A stretch of 39,565 bases of DNA. Origin: a virus. Numbering within the stretch: position 1 is the stretch's first letter; the number at the start of each line of letters is the position of its first letter. The translations under genes and the position numbers were made by a program. Below the pieces are notes generated by a model, which had not been told where the DNA came from, did no database searches, and saw nothing but the letters and a program-made list of their open reading frames with translations. Shown here in pieces: positions 27,109-34,034 of this stretch. The DNA lies in the IMG/VR virus record IMGVR_UViG_3300022821_000050, positions 1-39,565 of that record. One strand, written 5' to 3'.

Positions 27109-27517
27109 CTTGATTACCTATTAATATAGTTTCTTTGGGATTCAATTCATCAATTTCATCGTCTTGTATGTGAGATTGTATCTTTTTTTCTACATTTTCT
27201 AAATCATCCAATATTTTAAATATTTCTTTATCTGAAACGTTACCGTCGTCATCTGAATTCAGAATCATTTTTTGTATGGAATCTGCGATTTTTAACAACT
27301 GATTATCATTCTTAACATTTATATCAATCATATCCCTAACTGTTGATAGTAATACCAATGCAGATTCTGGTTGTTCCTTTATCTGTTTCGTTATAGTAGC
27401 TAAAATACTCTTTATCATAGAATTATTTTCTTGTGATCTACTATATGCTTCGGACATAATATCCAAATACGATAACTTTTTGCCTTTTGCGGTTATAACC
27501 TTTTCATGTTCATTCAT
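27098..27517 (-). CDS. Acidic helical protein of unknown function
   Basis: This 139-residue protein is predicted all-helical and acidic (MIKSILATITKQIKEQ, VSDKEIFKILDDLENVEKK). I do not recognise a family. Start and stop codons overlap its neighbours, the spike and the late sigma factor. That could mean a role in late transcription or baseplate assembly, but there is no motif evidence. Confidence 0.5.
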   Translation of the reverse strand: MNEHEKVITAKGKKLSYLDIMSEAYSRSQENNSMIKSILATITKQIKEQPESALVLLSTVRDMIDINVKNDNQLLKIADSIQKMILNSDDDGNVSDKEIFKILDDLENVEKKIQSHIQDDEIDELNPKETILIGNQDDK

Positions 27518-28233
27518 TAATAATATGACCCTGATACAGTTAAGCTACCATATACATCATAATTATAATACATAGAATCATACATAACTTTAAATTTATT
27601 AACTACACCAGTTATCTTTAGTGTTTGTTGATTTGTTAAATTGGCACGTTCACGAATTAATACATATAATGTCTTCTTATCACCACGTTTACGCAAATCA
27701 ATTTGTTCTCTGAATTTGAATATATCTATTATTGCCTCAGCTATACTAGTTTCTAATTTATCATTGAATATTTGATATAAATGCTTAGATATATAATCGG
27801 TATATAAATCCATAAATTCTTTCATATATTCTATATTTGAATTTGCATTATAATCAATTAAAACATTATCATCTATATATTCTACATCAACGGTTTTCTT
27901 TTGTTTATAATCTTCTTGTTGATTTCGTTGTATTAGATGTCGTTTAAGTATAGTTCCAAAATAACCAAATGCTCTACCTCTAGAACCATCATAGGTGTGC
28001 ATCTTGTCATGTAGAAATACCATACATTCAGATCTAAGCATAAAATAATCTTCATTTATATAGGCATATAAATCTTTATATGTATTGTATATATTTTCAA
28101 ATAACTTCTCAAATGGATATTGTATAGATTCTGAATATAATAGACTTCTTATAATAGGATCATCTTCCATATTATATTCTATAATTTTATCTTGTGTTTC
28201 TTGTGTGAAATACATTCTATTCTTTTTCTTCAA
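27517..28233 (-). CDS. 55: Late sigma factor, gp55-like
   Basis: This 238-residue protein resembles T4 gp55, the phage sigma factor that directs host RNA polymerase to late promoters with only a -10 element. Signature stretches are MYFTQETQDKIIEYN (residues 7-21), SIQYPFEKLFENIYNTYKDL and FLHDKMHTYDGSRGRAFGYF followed by GTILKRHLI (about 73-101), the sigma region 2 helix with RAFGYFG. The C-terminal region has LRKRGDKKTLYVLIRERANL. The start is TTG at 28233 with AGGAG 6 nt upstream. Its presence supports the TATATTTAT late-promoter proposal. It overlaps both neighbours in the operon. Confidence 0.85.
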   Translation of the reverse strand: MKKKNRMYFTQETQDKIIEYNMEDDPIIRSLLYSESIQYPFEKLFENIYNTYKDLYAYINEDYFMLRSECMVFLHDKMHTYDGSRGRAFGYFGTILKRHLIQRNQQEDYKQKKTVDVEYIDDNVLIDYNANSNIEYMKEFMDLYTDYISKHLYQIFNDKLETSIAEAIIDIFKFREQIDLRKRGDKKTLYVLIRERANLTNQQTLKITGVVNKFKVMYDSMYYNYDVYGSLTVSGSYY

Positions 28234-28549
28234 CGTTATCTCCTATATATAGACTATTATATTCTTGTACATAAGTCACTATATTTTTATGACATTCGGT
28301 AACATGCTTAAAGTAAAATCCAATTTCATCATCGGATTCAAATGCACTCCGTAATTCAGTATTATTTAAATTACTATCCAATTCAACCATTTTATGATGT
28401 ATCGAATTTATAAATAAAAAATCAGTTTCCTGTTGTGTCTGAAATTCAGCTATTATATTTTCATATTTAGTTAATTTTATATACAAATTAAAAATAACAT
28501 ACACACATATAAATATAATTAATATCAACGTAAATACAATGTATTCCAT
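28217..28549 (-). CDS. Small single-pass membrane protein
   Basis: This 110-residue protein has one N-terminal transmembrane helix (FTLILIIFICVYVIFNLYI, residues 6-24) and a soluble helical domain with AFESDDEIGFYFKHV (about 69-83). This AFE(S/A)DDE(I/V)G motif recurs in small hypothetical proteins of marine T4-like phages. AAGG precedes the ATG at good distance. It overlaps the sigma factor start by 17 nt. Function unknown. Confidence 0.6.
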   Translation of the reverse strand: MEYIVFTLILIIFICVYVIFNLYIKLTKYENIIAEFQTQQETDFLFINSIHHKMVELDSNLNNTELRSAFESDDEIGFYFKHVTECHKNIVTYVQEYNSLYIGDNVEEKE

Positions 28550-28556
28550 ATATACC

Positions 28557-29297
28557 TTATAGTTTTAAGTTAGTAAAGTCAAGTTCTATCTTGGATTTTA
28601 CTTTCTTGGTTCGATTATAAACTTTTGTTTTTATTTTATCAGCATTAAATTCTACTTCTGGTAATTCAACATTATCATTAGGAACATTTAATAATTTAAT
28701 ATTAGTCAATGATATAATATTATATAATGTATATGGTAATGTATATCTAATTTTTAAATCATTATCTATATTAGATATATAATATTTATTACTATCCAAT
28801 TTATCCCAATCTTGTAAATATATAGATAAATATACATTTTCATCCATAGGAATGTTATTACATGTTAATATATACAATGTTCTATCACGTGATAACATAG
28901 GAATTATATTTTTATTAATAATATACCGCATACCTTTATTTCTAATATGCCATTCACTACTATTAACATTAAATAATTTATATTTACCGTCAGTCACAGA
29001 CCCTAAATTGTGGAATAGAATACAGAATGTTAGGTCTTCTACGTCATATTCAATTGGAATCCCAAGTTTAGTTATCATATCATAATACAATAGTGATGTC
29101 TTATAATACTCCATAACTCTATATAAATAACCACCAACAAAACAATTCGGTTCATACAAAAATTGTGTTGCTGGTGATGTTTTAATTATAGGTAATATAT
29201 TATTAATTATATCATTTAATTTATTATCTATATTATACTTAGGTATTTTAGTAGATATAATATCTACATATTTGTCGAATAATCTGGTAAGTCCCAT
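28557..29297 (-). CDS. Degenerate HD-domain protein
   Basis: This 246-residue protein follows the layout of phage HD-domain phosphohydrolases: a GG(L/Y)LxH helix, LLHDLG and a third acidic motif. The metal ligands are replaced: GGYLYRVM (residues 55-62) has Arg60 instead of His, LFHNLG (94-99) has Asn97 instead of Asp, and IYLQDWD (159-165) keeps only one acid. The catalytic site is therefore probably dead and the fold may act as a binding protein. The C-terminus is Lys-rich. AGGAA precedes the ATG; it overlaps the transglycosylase gene by 34 nt. Fold assignment is moderately confident. Confidence 0.6.
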   Translation of the reverse strand: MGLTRLFDKYVDIISTKIPKYNIDNKLNDIINNILPIIKTSPATQFLYEPNCFVGGYLYRVMEYYKTSLLYYDMITKLGIPIEYDVEDLTFCILFHNLGSVTDGKYKLFNVNSSEWHIRNKGMRYIINKNIIPMLSRDRTLYILTCNNIPMDENVYLSIYLQDWDKLDSNKYYISNIDNDLKIRYTLPYTLYNIISLTNIKLLNVPNDNVELPEVEFNADKIKTKVYNRTKKVKSKIELDFTNLKL

Positions 29298-29749
29298 TGT
29301 TCCTGTAATGCTAATTTAACTTGTTTCCAATAATGTATAGTTGATGACTTATGATGTCCAGTTGGACCTCCATTCCATCGTCTAGCTATATTCTCTACAT
29401 TAGATAACGATTTACTATAAAAATTAGTGTAAATATTGAATATATCTATTGATTTTGATATATCCCATCTATCTTTCATATTAAATCTATTAGTATCACC
29501 GTTCAATTTCAATATTCTATTTACATCCTTAACCATAACAGGTCTTATTTGTAATATTCCAACTGCATCTTCTCGTTTTAAATATGCTGTTGGATTTAAT
29601 TCCGATTCTACATATGCTATAGCTACCAAAAGTTGATTGCTATATAATTTCACCATAGAACTATTATATTCATCTGGTGTCTCACTTCTAAAATTGGTTC
29701 TAACATTGAATATAATCAATATCAGAATAACGATACTTATTCTCATCAT
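29264..29749 (-). CDS. SLT-type lytic transglycosylase, membrane-anchored or secreted
   Basis: This 161-residue protein has an N-terminal hydrophobic helix (residues 3-15, signal or anchor). An SLT/lysozyme-like domain follows, with catalytic Glu48 in AYVESELNP, VGILQIRPV (63-71), and ARRWNGGPTG (122-131) near the C-terminus. It would cleave peptidoglycan between MurNAc and GlcNAc, for lysis or entry. No other lysis enzyme is visible in the window. It is coupled by overlapping ATGATGA to a coiled-coil membrane protein that could be its partner. Confidence 0.85.
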   Translation of the reverse strand: MMRISIVILILIIFNVRTNFRSETPDEYNSSMVKLYSNQLLVAIAYVESELNPTAYLKREDAVGILQIRPVMVKDVNRILKLNGDTNRFNMKDRWDISKSIDIFNIYTNFYSKSLSNVENIARRWNGGPTGHHKSSTIHYWKQVKLALQEQWDLPDYSTNM

Positions 29750-30603
29750 AAACTCTCATTTGTAAAACTTATCTCGAACTCACCATTATCATTGATAACT
29801 GGTGTTATATCTGTAGTTGTATTCCCACTAACTTTATACTTATTAAATGCTATGAACATTATGATAGCCATTGGATCAAACACAAATATTATTATAAATA
29901 TAAAGTAATTTATTATTATGTTTATATCAACCCCAATAATATCAGCAATATACTTTATTGGTCCTATATCTGAGTTGGTTGTGTTGATGTCTATTTGTGT
30001 TACTATAGACTTTAATTTGTTTATAGAATCGTTAATTGAAAACTTATCAGTTTGATATTTTTGTATGGAGTTTGATATATTTATAGATTCTGTATTATAA
30101 TTGTCTATAGTTTTCTGTAATACATTGGCATTACTGTAATAGCCTCTATTATAAAGTGTATCTAACCTACGTTCTTGATACTCTCTATTTTTTATAATAT
30201 CATTATATTTCTTAGTTAATATATCAATATTATTATCTACCATGATAATATTATAATTTAAGGATTCTATTGAATTATTTGTATTTTGTATTTCTAAATT
30301 ATTAGATAATAATGTATTCTTTGAATCTTGATATGAATGTAATAAGAAACCATAAATACCAATAGAAGTTAATAATATCAATACAACTGACGTTATAGAC
30401 ATATATATTCTTATAGTTTTATTTATATTCTTCCAATTCCTAGATAAAAATGATATTGATACTATTTTAGAAAACTCCAATCCAGATGCCATTATGAATA
30501 TAGGTATGAACTCACCAGAGAATAACTTTGTTATTCCAAACACAGAAAAGTAAGCTGTGGTTGAAGATAATATCAACGCTGATGTTAATAATAAATATTT
30601 CAT
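29746..30603 (-). CDS. Polytopic coiled-coil membrane protein next to the transglycosylase
   Basis: This 285-residue protein has predicted transmembrane helices at about 5-25, 29-50 and 66-92, a long periplasmic or cytoplasmic coiled coil (about 95-195; ERRLDTLYNRGYYS inside), and a fourth helix at about 225-253 (FIFIIIFVFDPMAIIMFIA). I recognise the flanking signatures, GEFIPIFIMASGLEFSK and IIFVFDPMA, from membrane proteins of marine phages with no assigned function. Location beside the SLT enzyme suggests a lysis or envelope role. There is no Shine-Dalgarno before the ATG. Function unproven. Confidence 0.68.
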   Translation of the reverse strand: MKYLLLTSALILSSTTAYFSVFGITKLFSGEFIPIFIMASGLEFSKIVSISFLSRNWKNINKTIRIYMSITSVVLILLTSIGIYGFLLHSYQDSKNTLLSNNLEIQNTNNSIESLNYNIIMVDNNIDILTKKYNDIIKNREYQERRLDTLYNRGYYSNANVLQKTIDNYNTESINISNSIQKYQTDKFSINDSINKLKSIVTQIDINTTNSDIGPIKYIADIIGVDINIIINYFIFIIIFVFDPMAIIMFIAFNKYKVSGNTTTDITPVINDNGEFEISFTNESL

Positions 30604-30608
30604 TTGGG

Positions 30609-31271
30609 TTAAATTGAATGTGGTTTAAATATATAAATCATAGATTCACCATACATATACTCAGCTCTATGCATAAAAAAGTCGTATTTAGTTATTAGAT
30701 CACTTATCAAACTAAAGTTGTAATTTACAGTTGAATTATCAATATCTGTATTTTCATTTAAAACATTAAATATTAGGCATTTATTAGTAATACTATATAA
30801 CTTTTCAATTGAATCGTATAAATAACTATTCATATCTTCATATATTTTGTCATTGAATACATTTAAAGCGAATATATAATCATATTGCTCATCTACCTCA
30901 TATAAATCCATTTGACTAACATTTATATCATTATATTTCTTTTTAGCTAATGATACTTTATTCTCATTAAAATCAATACCTTTATAGTTTGAAATGTCAA
31001 ATGTTGTGTTCTGTTGTAAAAACCCATATAAATCACCCACACCACACCCAACATCCAACATAGAGGATTTACCATCATACGGTATCTTAGCTATATTATA
31101 TGTTAATTCTTTAGTTTCTGATGAATTATACCCATCAACAGATATATCAAGTAGTAGAAATGATGAATCATCTATAGCATCTTCACCATCCAAATATGGA
31201 GCTACATTACGTATATATTCATAATGTGAAGTTTTGTCATTCACATTAGTTTCTATATAATGATTATTCAT
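30609..31271 (-). CDS. Class I SAM-dependent methyltransferase
   Basis: This protein of about 220 residues carries a Rossmann methyltransferase core: motif I LDVGCGVGDLYG (about residues 72-83), an acidic motif II YKGIDFNE, motif III-like SQMDLYEVDEQYDYIFALNV. The substrate is not predictable: a small molecule, a protein or a nucleic acid are all possible. The ATG at 31271 is preferred to the upstream GTG at 31280 because AGGTGG sits 5 nt before it. It overlaps the preceding gene by 8 nt. Confidence 0.8.
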   Translation of the reverse strand: MNNHYIETNVNDKTSHYEYIRNVAPYLDGEDAIDDSSFLLLDISVDGYNSSETKELTYNIAKIPYDGKSSMLDVGCGVGDLYGFLQQNTTFDISNYKGIDFNENKVSLAKKKYNDINVSQMDLYEVDEQYDYIFALNVFNDKIYEDMNSYLYDSIEKLYSITNKCLIFNVLNENTDIDNSTVNYNFSLISDLITKYDFFMHRAEYMYGESMIYIFKPHSI

Positions 31272-31647
31272 CTTCACCACCTATAATCTCAACTATTTTT
31301 GTATCTGATAGTAATGATATTGTTGTATCTTGTGCTGTATACTCTTCTGTTTTTTGTTTTGCTGAAGTTATATCATCAGCACAAACTATATGATCGGTTT
31401 TAAATTCTTTACCTGAATCATTAACAAATTCCAACGTAACCTTGAATTTTCTATTACCTTCGTAAGAAATAACATCAGTTATTTTGGTTTTAGCTATTGA
31501 TATTGTTTCAAATTCTAACGATGTACCATCAAAAAATCTATTCACTTGTTCTTCTGTGTAGTATATAGAATCTGAATATACTAACATTTCTTGGTTCTCA
31601 GACTTTCCATCACTCTGAACTTTTACAACTGCCTTATAATATTGCAA
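31264..31647 (-). CDS. DUF4494-like small protein
   Basis: This 127-residue protein resembles DUF4494, a family of Bacteroidetes genomes and phages: LVYSDSIYYTEEQV, FETISIAKTKITDV, RKFKVTLEFV, DHIVCADDITSA, and the terminal SDTKIVEII fit the family spacing. The role of DUF4494 is not known. TTG at 31647 is taken as start because AGAGGTT is just upstream and the previous gene's stop lies in the same stretch. Family assignment is tentative but supports a Bacteroidetes host. Confidence 0.5.
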   Translation of the reverse strand: MQYYKAVVKVQSDGKSENQEMLVYSDSIYYTEEQVNRFFDGTSLEFETISIAKTKITDVISYEGNRKFKVTLEFVNDSGKEFKTDHIVCADDITSAKQKTEEYTAQDTTISLLSDTKIVEIIGGEDE

Positions 31648-31648
31648 T

Positions 31649-32011
31649 TTAACCTCTCTTATTATTTAAAATTTGTATTGCTTCTTTAAAAATATCACAT
31701 ATCTCGTATTCTTCTAATTCAGAATAAAAGTTCATTAGTAGTGATATTGATTCTTTATACTGATTTCGATGTATATATATAACAGAGTTTATAGTGTCTA
31801 TACTAGCTACGAATAAGTTTAATTTATATTTATTCTCTTCTGAAAATATATCATCCAGAATCTTGTAACCTAATATATCTAAATATTCTTCGTTATTTGG
31901 ATCAGTTATCCAATCTTGGAAATCTTCCTCGTCTATAAAATCAAGTATCTCTAATTTAGAGATTTCTCTCTCTTCGTTTATACTCTTGTTCAAATCTTTT
32001 AATATCTTCAT
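31649..32011 (-). CDS. Acidic helical protein of unknown function
   Basis: About 120 residues, all-helical, acidic (ISKLEILDFIDEEDFQDWIT, FKEAIQILNNKRG at the end). The ATG at 32011 is my choice; a second ATG at 32023 is equally possible and the open frame extends to 32101. The gene overlaps the previous one by about 56 nt. No family recognised. It belongs to the block read from the early promoter at 32883-32914. Confidence 0.5.
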   Translation of the reverse strand: MKILKDLNKSINEEREISKLEILDFIDEEDFQDWITDPNNEEYLDILGYKILDDIFSEENKYKLNLFVASIDTINSVIYIHRNQYKESISLLMNFYSELEEYEICDIFKEAIQILNNKRG

Positions 32012-32366
32012 CGTATGACCCATTAAATAGTATACTAAACATCTTAGATTTATAAATCTCAGATTTGTATGTTCCCTCTTTTGGTTCATCCATAAGTTCA
32101 ATTATAGACCATAATTCATCAATCATATTAAATGATTTGACTTCATCTATTGAGGTTCCAATCTGACTATAAATAGATTTTAAAAGTGTTTCTCCCTCAA
32201 TATCAATAACCATATTTTCATCTCCCATAAGCATCATATTAACATTATGTGTATCCATTTCTGTTTCTACAAACTCCATTTCATCTAAGTTAGATGACAT
32301 ATTTACGTTATTATATTCCGTGTTAGAACGTAATTTATTCATATATTCATCAAATCCCTGTTCCAT
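31956..32366 (-). CDS. Acidic protein of unknown function
   Basis: This 136-residue protein is rich in Glu, Asp, Met and Asn. Its N-terminal half is disordered-looking; the second half is helical (IDELWSIIELMDEPKEGTY). AGGAT precedes the ATG at good distance. No family recognised. It is the second gene after the early promoter at 32883-32914, so it may act on the host early in infection. Confidence 0.55.
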   Translation of the reverse strand: MEQGFDEYMNKLRSNTEYNNVNMSSNLDEMEFVETEMDTHNVNMMLMGDENMVIDIEGETLLKSIYSQIGTSIDEVKSFNMIDELWSIIELMDEPKEGTYKSEIYKSKMFSILFNGSYDEDIKRFEQEYKRRERNL

Positions 32367-32373
32367 GCAAATC

Positions 32374-32862
32374 CTATAATTTTATTGTGTAATTTTCTTT
32401 TTTATAATTGTGGCAATCTTTCCATGTGTTACTTATTATATCAACGTCGTATTTCGTGTTAAATAACGTATAGGCGTGTTCTTCTATGCCTATAGGCTTA
32501 AAAATGCAACCTGACGAGATTATTAAGTTATTAGTAGTGGTTTTAATTCCCCAAGATACAAGAAATTCTTGATTTTGCTCTGCTGTATTAGAATATCGTC
32601 TTACATTCTTATGTTTTATTATATCATTTATAAAAATCTTTCTTGACTTTCTATCGAAAAGACCAGACCACATATCACTACCAAGCAGTTTGTATTTTCT
32701 ATATTCGTCAGAATGTAGAATTGATATTAACAATCCAGACTGTATGTCTTCCATTGAAAATGTATCATATTTTAATATACCAGAATTTATTTCTTGGAAT
32801 ACGTATCTGAATTCCAATTTATGTTCTGTATCGTAACTACTATTTAATTCTAAGAAATCCAT
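32374..32862 (-). CDS. Early protein of unknown function
   Basis: About 162 residues, soluble. It has no recognisable family; visible features are a Trp-containing SDMWSGLFDRKSRKIFINDI stretch and a cysteine-containing IISSGCIFKPIGIEEHAY segment. It is first in the operon behind the host-type promoter at 32883-32914. The frame could also open at GTG 32871. Position right after an early promoter fits a host-takeover or accessory protein, which is inference. Confidence 0.6.
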   Translation of the reverse strand: MDFLELNSSYDTEHKLEFRYVFQEINSGILKYDTFSMEDIQSGLLISILHSDEYRKYKLLGSDMWSGLFDRKSRKIFINDIIKHKNVRRYSNTAEQNQEFLVSWGIKTTTNNLIISSGCIFKPIGIEEHAYTLFNTKYDVDIISNTWKDCHNYKKENYTIKL

Positions 32863-32882
32863 ATATCTCACTTTTTATTTTA

Positions 32883-32914
32883 CAAACTTACGAAAAAGAA
32901 ATCATATTACCAAA
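32883..32914 (-). promoter_or_regulatory. Bacteroidetes-type early promoter
   Basis: On the minus strand: TTTG (32914-32911), 20 nt, TAAGTTTG (32890-32883). The spacer has ATATGATTTCTTTTTCG as in the promoters at 7563-7594 and 35944-35975. It faces the run of small unknown genes down to about 27 kb. Confidence 0.8.
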
Positions 32915-32968
32915 CTTTTTTAAACTTTACAATAAAATTATATCATATCCGTTTATAGTTCATATAAC

Positions 32969-33202
32969 GCAAGAAACTCTACTTGCTATACGTGGATAAA
33001 TCTAAAACGTAAGTTTAAATGGAGTATAAAAACTAGTTGATGTCTACAGCTATGAAAGTAGATTTTATAACAGCTATTGAATTAGTAAGTCATGAATTTG
33101 ATGTTATAAGACGAAATGAGTAATGGCAAGGTGCAAGATAACATTGTAGATGGATGCTATGAAAATTCTTAACTGTAAGATTTTGAGATAAGAAGAATTT
33201 TC
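32969..33202. ncRNA. Candidate structured non-coding RNA (row of hairpins)
   Basis: Six non-overlapping hairpins follow one another in a less AT-rich island with no long gene: GCAAG/CTTGC (32969-32973 with 32982-32986), TACGT/ACGTA (32989-32993 with 33007-33011), GTCTAC/GTAGAT (33042-33047 with 33058-33063), TTATAACA/TGTTATAA (33065-33072 with 33102-33109), TAATG/CATTG (33121-33125 with 33142-33146) and GAAAATTCTT/AAGAATTTTC (33161-33170 with 33193-33202). The two longest are perfect. Strand is not settled; a terminator-like A/T hairpin follows on the plus side. A 27-codon frame (33040-33123) lies inside. No known RNA family recognised. Confidence 0.4.
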
Positions 33203-33208
33203 GACTTT

Positions 33209-33235
33209 AATAAAAATTATAATTTAGTTTTTATT
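33209..33235 (+). terminator. Terminator-like A/T hairpin
   Basis: AATAAAAA (33209-33216) pairs perfectly with TTTTTATT (33228-33235) across an 11-nt loop, followed by TTATT. All bases in the stem are A or T, so it is weak, but it would end a plus-strand RNA from the hairpin region before it. Confidence 0.35.
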
Positions 33236-33239
33236 TTAT

Positions 33240-33630
33240 TACAGTTCATTGTTTATAATTTAGTCTATATACAGCATTAATACGTATAATACATATATAA
33301 TATTATATAAGTAATATAAAGTAATAATAATATATATAATAATAATATAATAAATAAAGTAATAATATAATAAATAAAGTAAGTATAATTTATATTAAAG
33401 AAACTGGGCTATTGTCTAATTTAAAAAAAATATATAATAAAAACAATTAAGTTATTAATAATAAAGAAATTAGTACATAATAGTAATAAAAAAATATTAT
33501 AAATAAAACAATAATATATTCAGAATAATATAAGAAAAATAATATATATATAATTAATAAAAATATAAAATAATCTATTCAGAATAGTATAATAGAAATA
33601 AAAATATATATTATAATAATTCAGTATATT
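33240..33630. other. Extreme A/T-rich gene-free stretch
   Basis: About 390 bp of nearly pure A and T with no gene, tRNA or host-type promoter that I can see. It contains the 20-bp tandem duplication at 33341-33380 and two TATTC-N-GAATA palindromes. Such easily melted DNA beside repeated short sites is typical of replication origins, but nothing proves this here. Confidence 0.6.
33341..33380. repeat. Exact tandem duplication, 2 x 20 bp
   Basis: Positions 33341-33360 and 33361-33380 are identical. Flanking sequence continues in related A/T motifs, as expected from replication slippage or an origin-type repeat. Confidence 0.85.
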
Positions 33631-33725
33631 AAAAAAATAAAATACTCGTTACACTCATATTTTATAAAAAAATTAAAGTTCATTTAAGTTACTACAATTA
33701 GGACAATACTTAAATATTCTGAATA
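33517..33725. repeat. Spaced TATTC-N-GAATA palindromes
   Basis: Copies at 33517-33527 (TATTCAGAATA), 33576-33586 (same) and 33715-33725 (TATTCTGAATA, inside the end of the zinc-ribbon gene), plus a partial copy near 33618-33628. They are the only G/C-bearing landmarks of this region and may be protein-binding sites. Confidence 0.5.
33631..33674 (-). terminator. Repeat copy 1: hairpin with T-run at end of zinc-ribbon gene
   Basis: On the minus strand ATAAAATA pairs with TATTTTAT around a GAGTGTAACGAG-type loop, then a run of T, right after the zinc-ribbon stop codon. It fits an intrinsic terminator. A near-identical copy lies at 33928-33971 on the other side of the gene. Confidence 0.5.
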
Positions 33726-33903
33726 GATTAGTATTATTTAAAATATCTTCAAGTAATGGTTCATTATCATATTCTGATAAACCATAATTATATAATTTAT
33801 ATTCAGTATTATAAATATCCATTATTTCATTTTCTATATTAGATTTATATATAAACTTACAAGTAGATTTAGATAATCCAAATAAACAATCATCACAACA
33901 CAT
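33673..33903 (-). CDS. Small zinc-ribbon-like protein
   Basis: This 76-residue protein has cysteines at 2, 3, 6 and 15 (CCDDC, then STCKF) and a C-terminal CPNC, spacing suitable for one zinc ion. The middle is acidic and helical. Such mini zinc proteins in phages often bind nucleic acid or a host protein; none is proven. The gene is bracketed by two near-identical 44-bp hairpin repeats, leaving only 24 bp for a promoter of its own. No Shine-Dalgarno is obvious. Confidence 0.6.
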   Translation of the reverse strand: MCCDDCLFGLSKSTCKFIYKSNIENEIMDIYNTEYKLYNYGLSEYDNEPLLEDILNNTNLFRIFKYCPNCSNLNEL

Positions 33904-33927
33904 AATATCACTTCTGTTTAATTATTG

Positions 33928-33971
33928 AAAAAATAAAATACTCGTTACACTCGTATTTTACAAAAAAAATT
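33928..33971 (-). repeat. Repeat copy 2: hairpin with T-run upstream of zinc-ribbon gene
   Basis: Nearly identical to 33631-33674 in direct orientation, 297 bp apart. The stem AAAATAC/GTATTTT is perfect with an 11-nt loop (TCGTTACACTC). On the minus strand it is followed by T-run, so it would stop antisense transcription coming from the right. Confidence 0.65.
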
Positions 33972-33993
33972 TTTTGAAATTTAAAATCATAAA

Positions 33994-34001
33994 TATATTT
34001 A
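33994..34001 (+). promoter_or_regulatory. Weak TATATTTA promoter candidate
   Basis: TATATTTA points toward the 2H phosphoesterase gene, 33 nt before its ATG, and is followed by TATGTAC. A TTTG at 33973-33976 is 17 bp away, short of the usual 19-21. It could be read by the phage late sigma factor instead. Confidence 0.3.
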
Positions 34002-34034
34002 TATGTACACAGAATCAAAAAAATAGAGATTGTA

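Noticed and set aside
33008-33020. Sixth host-type promoter (CGTAAGTTTA)
   Set aside because: The -7 box ends in A, and no TTTG lies 19-21 bp upstream (nearest is CTTG at 24 bp). A weak start for the RNA region remains possible.
32969-33202. tRNA, hammerhead ribozyme or group I intron
   Set aside because: I find no cloverleaf with a GTTCRANYC arm, no CTGANGA...GAAA core, and no recognisable P/Q/R/S intron elements; left as an unassigned structured region.
33240-33630. CRISPR array in the A/T repeat region
   Set aside because: Only two adjacent identical 20-bp units and no spacers; repeats are pure A/T and lack a CRISPR-type repeat.
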